Shown here one piece after another: positions 62,532 through 64,000 of a stretch of DNA of 64,000 bases; within the stretch, counting starts at the first letter, position 1; every line of letters starts with the position of its first letter. Origin of the DNA: Bacteroidales bacterium (GTDB taxonomy: Bacteria > Bacteroidota > Bacteroidia > Bacteroidales > UBA932); NCBI GenBank assembly GCA_017471085.1, contig JAFUWW010000061.1, forward strand, positions 19,991-83,990. Reading direction: 5' to 3'. A program made the position numbers and the translations under genes. A model generated the notes under the pieces. That model saw only the letters and a program-made list of their open reading frames with translations, was not told where the DNA came from and made no database searches.

Positions 62532-64000
62532 TTATTCCGCAGCCTGTTTTTTCCAATCGGCCGGATTCAGGCCGGTGACGTCCTTGAAGTTGCGGTAGAA
62601 AGCGCTGCGGGAGGAGAATCCGCTTTCGGTGGCAATTTCAGAGATGCTCATCTCCGGGTGCTCTTTCATCAGCTTCTGCGCGTAGCGGACGCGATAGCCG
62701 TTGATCAGGTTGGAGAAGTTTTCCCCGGAAAGGCTCTTGATGATGGCGCTGATGTAAGTGCGGTTGGTGGCCAGCCGGGCGGCGATGTCGGTGACGCGAA
62801 GGTCCGGCTGCTTGAAAAGCTCATCTTCCTCGATGATTTGCGAGAGTTGCTCGGTCAGCTGCCGCGTGACCGGCGTATCTTCCGCCTCTTCCGGCGGCAC
62901 GGGATGCTTGTGACCGATGAATATAACGCCCGCAACGAGAATCAGCAGGCCGCCGACCAGGACCCAGAGCCAGGGGAAATCGGCCTTGGACGGCGCTCCG
63001 GTGGGAAAAGCCCAGACTTCCCGGACGGTTTTGAAATTGTCACCCCCCGGGGTGTCTGTGACAGAAGAAAAGCGGGTGCCGCCGGCGCGGACAAGCGTCC
63101 CGTCGGGGAGCAGGGCGAAGGTGTCGGCCAGCGGGAAAGGGCCGGGGAACTCCGTCAGGGTTACTTCGGCCGGGCCGCCGTCGAAGATGGGGTCGTAGCA
63201 GATGCGGGCGATGCAGGCATTCCCCTCCGTATCAATCCCCACCGTATAGGCGCTCCGGCGGCTGCGGTCCACGGCCAGTTGGCTCCAGATATAACCGCCG
63301 GCTTCGGAACGCGCGGGAAGGGCAATGTCCGTTTCCAATAGGGAAAAGTGCTCACCCGTGATGCGCAGGATGCCCCATTCCCCGCTTTCCCGGTGCCGGG
63401 CCAGCACCAGGTGGGCGTACTCGCCGATGGAAAGGCCGGCCCGCTGGGTGGCCCACGGTTCCCACTCGTCCAGCAGGGGCTCATGGAAAGGGTCTCCCTG
63501 CAGCCGGTCCACCGTGCCGTCGGAGGGCCCTCCGTAGTTGTCCATTCCGGAGAATACGATAGCATTGTCCGGGGCTGAAGCCAGAATGAACGGGGTGTTA
63601 CGCTCTGCTGCCACTTCTTTCAGAAAGGAGAATCCTTTCCCCGGCTCATAGATTTCCATCGCATCGGGCGCATACCAGTTGCCGCTTACCAGCACCTTTC
63701 CGTCCGGCAGGGCCAGGGCCGATGCCCCGGCGCGTTTGCGGTCCAGGATGCCCTCGGCCGTGAAAGTGTGCGTGGCCGGGTCATAGATTTCCACGCCCCA
63801 GCTCTGGCCGATGCCGAAGGCTTCCGCACTGCCGCCGCCCAGCATCACCCGCCCGTCCGGCAGGAGCGTGCAAAAAGCGACGTCGTGCGGATATTTCATG
63901 GGCACTTCATGCCATGCTCCGCCCTTGAGGTACCAGGCCGAGGGCGACAGCAGGAAGCCGTCCGTATGCCCGCCGAAAAGGGTCAGTTCCCCATTCAAAA
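62532..64000 (-). CDS. Kelch beta-propeller/TM/AraC transmembrane regulator (copy 2, N-terminus beyond window)
   Basis: 488 codons visible; the frame runs off the right edge. By alignment with copy 1 about 55 N-terminal residues are missing. Blades match copy 1 closely in order (ELTLFGGHTDGF, DGRVMLGGGSAEAFGIGQSW, DGKVLVSGNWYAPDAMEIYEP), as do the TM helix (WVLVGGLLILVAGVIFIG) and AraC domain (VTDIAARLATNRTYISAII; IATESGFSSRSAFYRNF). The stop lies just beyond the lacZ relic. The pair probably arose by duplication around the lipoprotein cassette. Confidence 0.88.
   Translation of the reverse strand, partial: LNGELTLFGGHTDGFLLSPSAWYLKGGAWHEVPMKYPHDVAFCTLLPDGRVMLGGGSAEAFGIGQSWGVEIYDPATHTFTAEGILDRKRAGASALALPDGKVLVSGNWYAPDAMEIYEPGKGFSFLKEVAAERNTPFILASAPDNAIVFSGMDNYGGPSDGTVDRLQGDPFHEPLLDEWEPWATQRAGLSIGEYAHLVLARHRESGEWGILRITGEHFSLLETDIALPARSEAGGYIWSQLAVDRSRRSAYTVGIDTEGNACIARICYDPIFDGGPAEVTLTEFPGPFPLADTFALLPDGTLVRAGGTRFSSVTDTPGGDNFKTVREVWAFPTGAPSKADFPWLWVLVGGLLILVAGVIFIGHKHPVPPEEAEDTPVTRQLTEQLSQIIEEDELFKQPDLRVTDIAARLATNRTYISAIIKSLSGENFSNLINGYRVRYAQKLMKEHPEMSISEIATESGFSSRSAFYRNFKDVTGLNPADWKKQAAE

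Overview
The window is a contiguous, gene-dense chromosome segment from a high-G+C member of the Bacteroidales. Evidence for this is a SusC/SusD pair with a polysaccharide-utilisation locus (PUL), many short lipoprotein signal peptides, a FeoA-FeoB fusion, an ECF sigma/outer-membrane-barrel operon, DUF1573 and membrane-anchored AraC regulators, and promoters of the Bacteroidetes type (TTG about 20 nt before TAnnTTTG). High G+C would suit Alistipes or uncultured gut/rumen Bacteroidales, but the genus cannot be fixed. No rRNA, tRNA, insertion sequence, phage or CRISPR array was seen.

Layout. 1-10650 (+): PUL with the SusC tail, SusD, a large duplicated surface glycan-binding lipoprotein, GH16, GH3, a CotH-like lipoprotein and GH30; the enzyme set points to beta-1,3/1,6-glucan (laminarin-type). 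10647-17174 (-): tsaE with an orphan HicB-like regulator, comM, ispE, a lipoprotein, and an ECF sigma factor with an anti-sigma-like/beta-barrel fusion. 17281-20198 (+): TPR protein and an EnvC-like activator with a degenerate LytM domain. 20209-23854 (-): nrdG, nrdD and a phosphopantetheinyl transferase behind a structured leader. 24129-32309: mdh, feoAB (-), NhaC-type antiporter, queH, a hemerythrin/LuxR pair and an apt-like gene. 32901-35952: guaB-guaA. 36121-39703: membrane AraC regulator, DUF456, pepP and a small secreted protein. 39704-40482: a 0.78-kb stretch with an nhaA relic, two tandem-repeat blocks and a hairpin. 40483-45936 (+): ahcY, nhaA, fabG and a His-rich zinc/cadmium-type P-ATPase. 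45937-54948: comF, GH97, YhhN, rsmE, then a (-) operon of small membrane protein, mutL, rhomboid, EEP hydrolase and tsaC. 55016-57805 (+): ispF, tiny lipoprotein, radA, thioredoxin. 57827-64000: two paralogous Kelch-TM-AraC regulators bracket a DUF1573 lipoprotein, a lipoprotein with a Gly/Ala-rich hydrophobic block, and a decayed lacZ.

Most notable: (i) the Kelch-propeller/TM/AraC one-component regulators with their lipoprotein cassette; (ii) two or three candidate small RNAs or structured leaders with their own promoters and hairpins (23.9, 30.3 and 36.0 kb); (iii) a dyad TGCAAC-N3-GTTGCA in the promoters of two cation transporters; (iv) the repeat/relic block at 39.7-40.3 kb; (v) a terminator-like hairpin inside the GH16 signal-peptide codons; (vi) several genes whose start codon lies 4-8 nt after the -7 box, implying leaderless mRNAs; and (vii) strong apparent over-representation of ATCGGCC/GGCCGAT across the window.

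Start codons were moved from the longest open frame to the codon that gives a signal peptide or conserved N-terminus, or that fits the promoter. All domain calls are from reading the translations; no database search was run.
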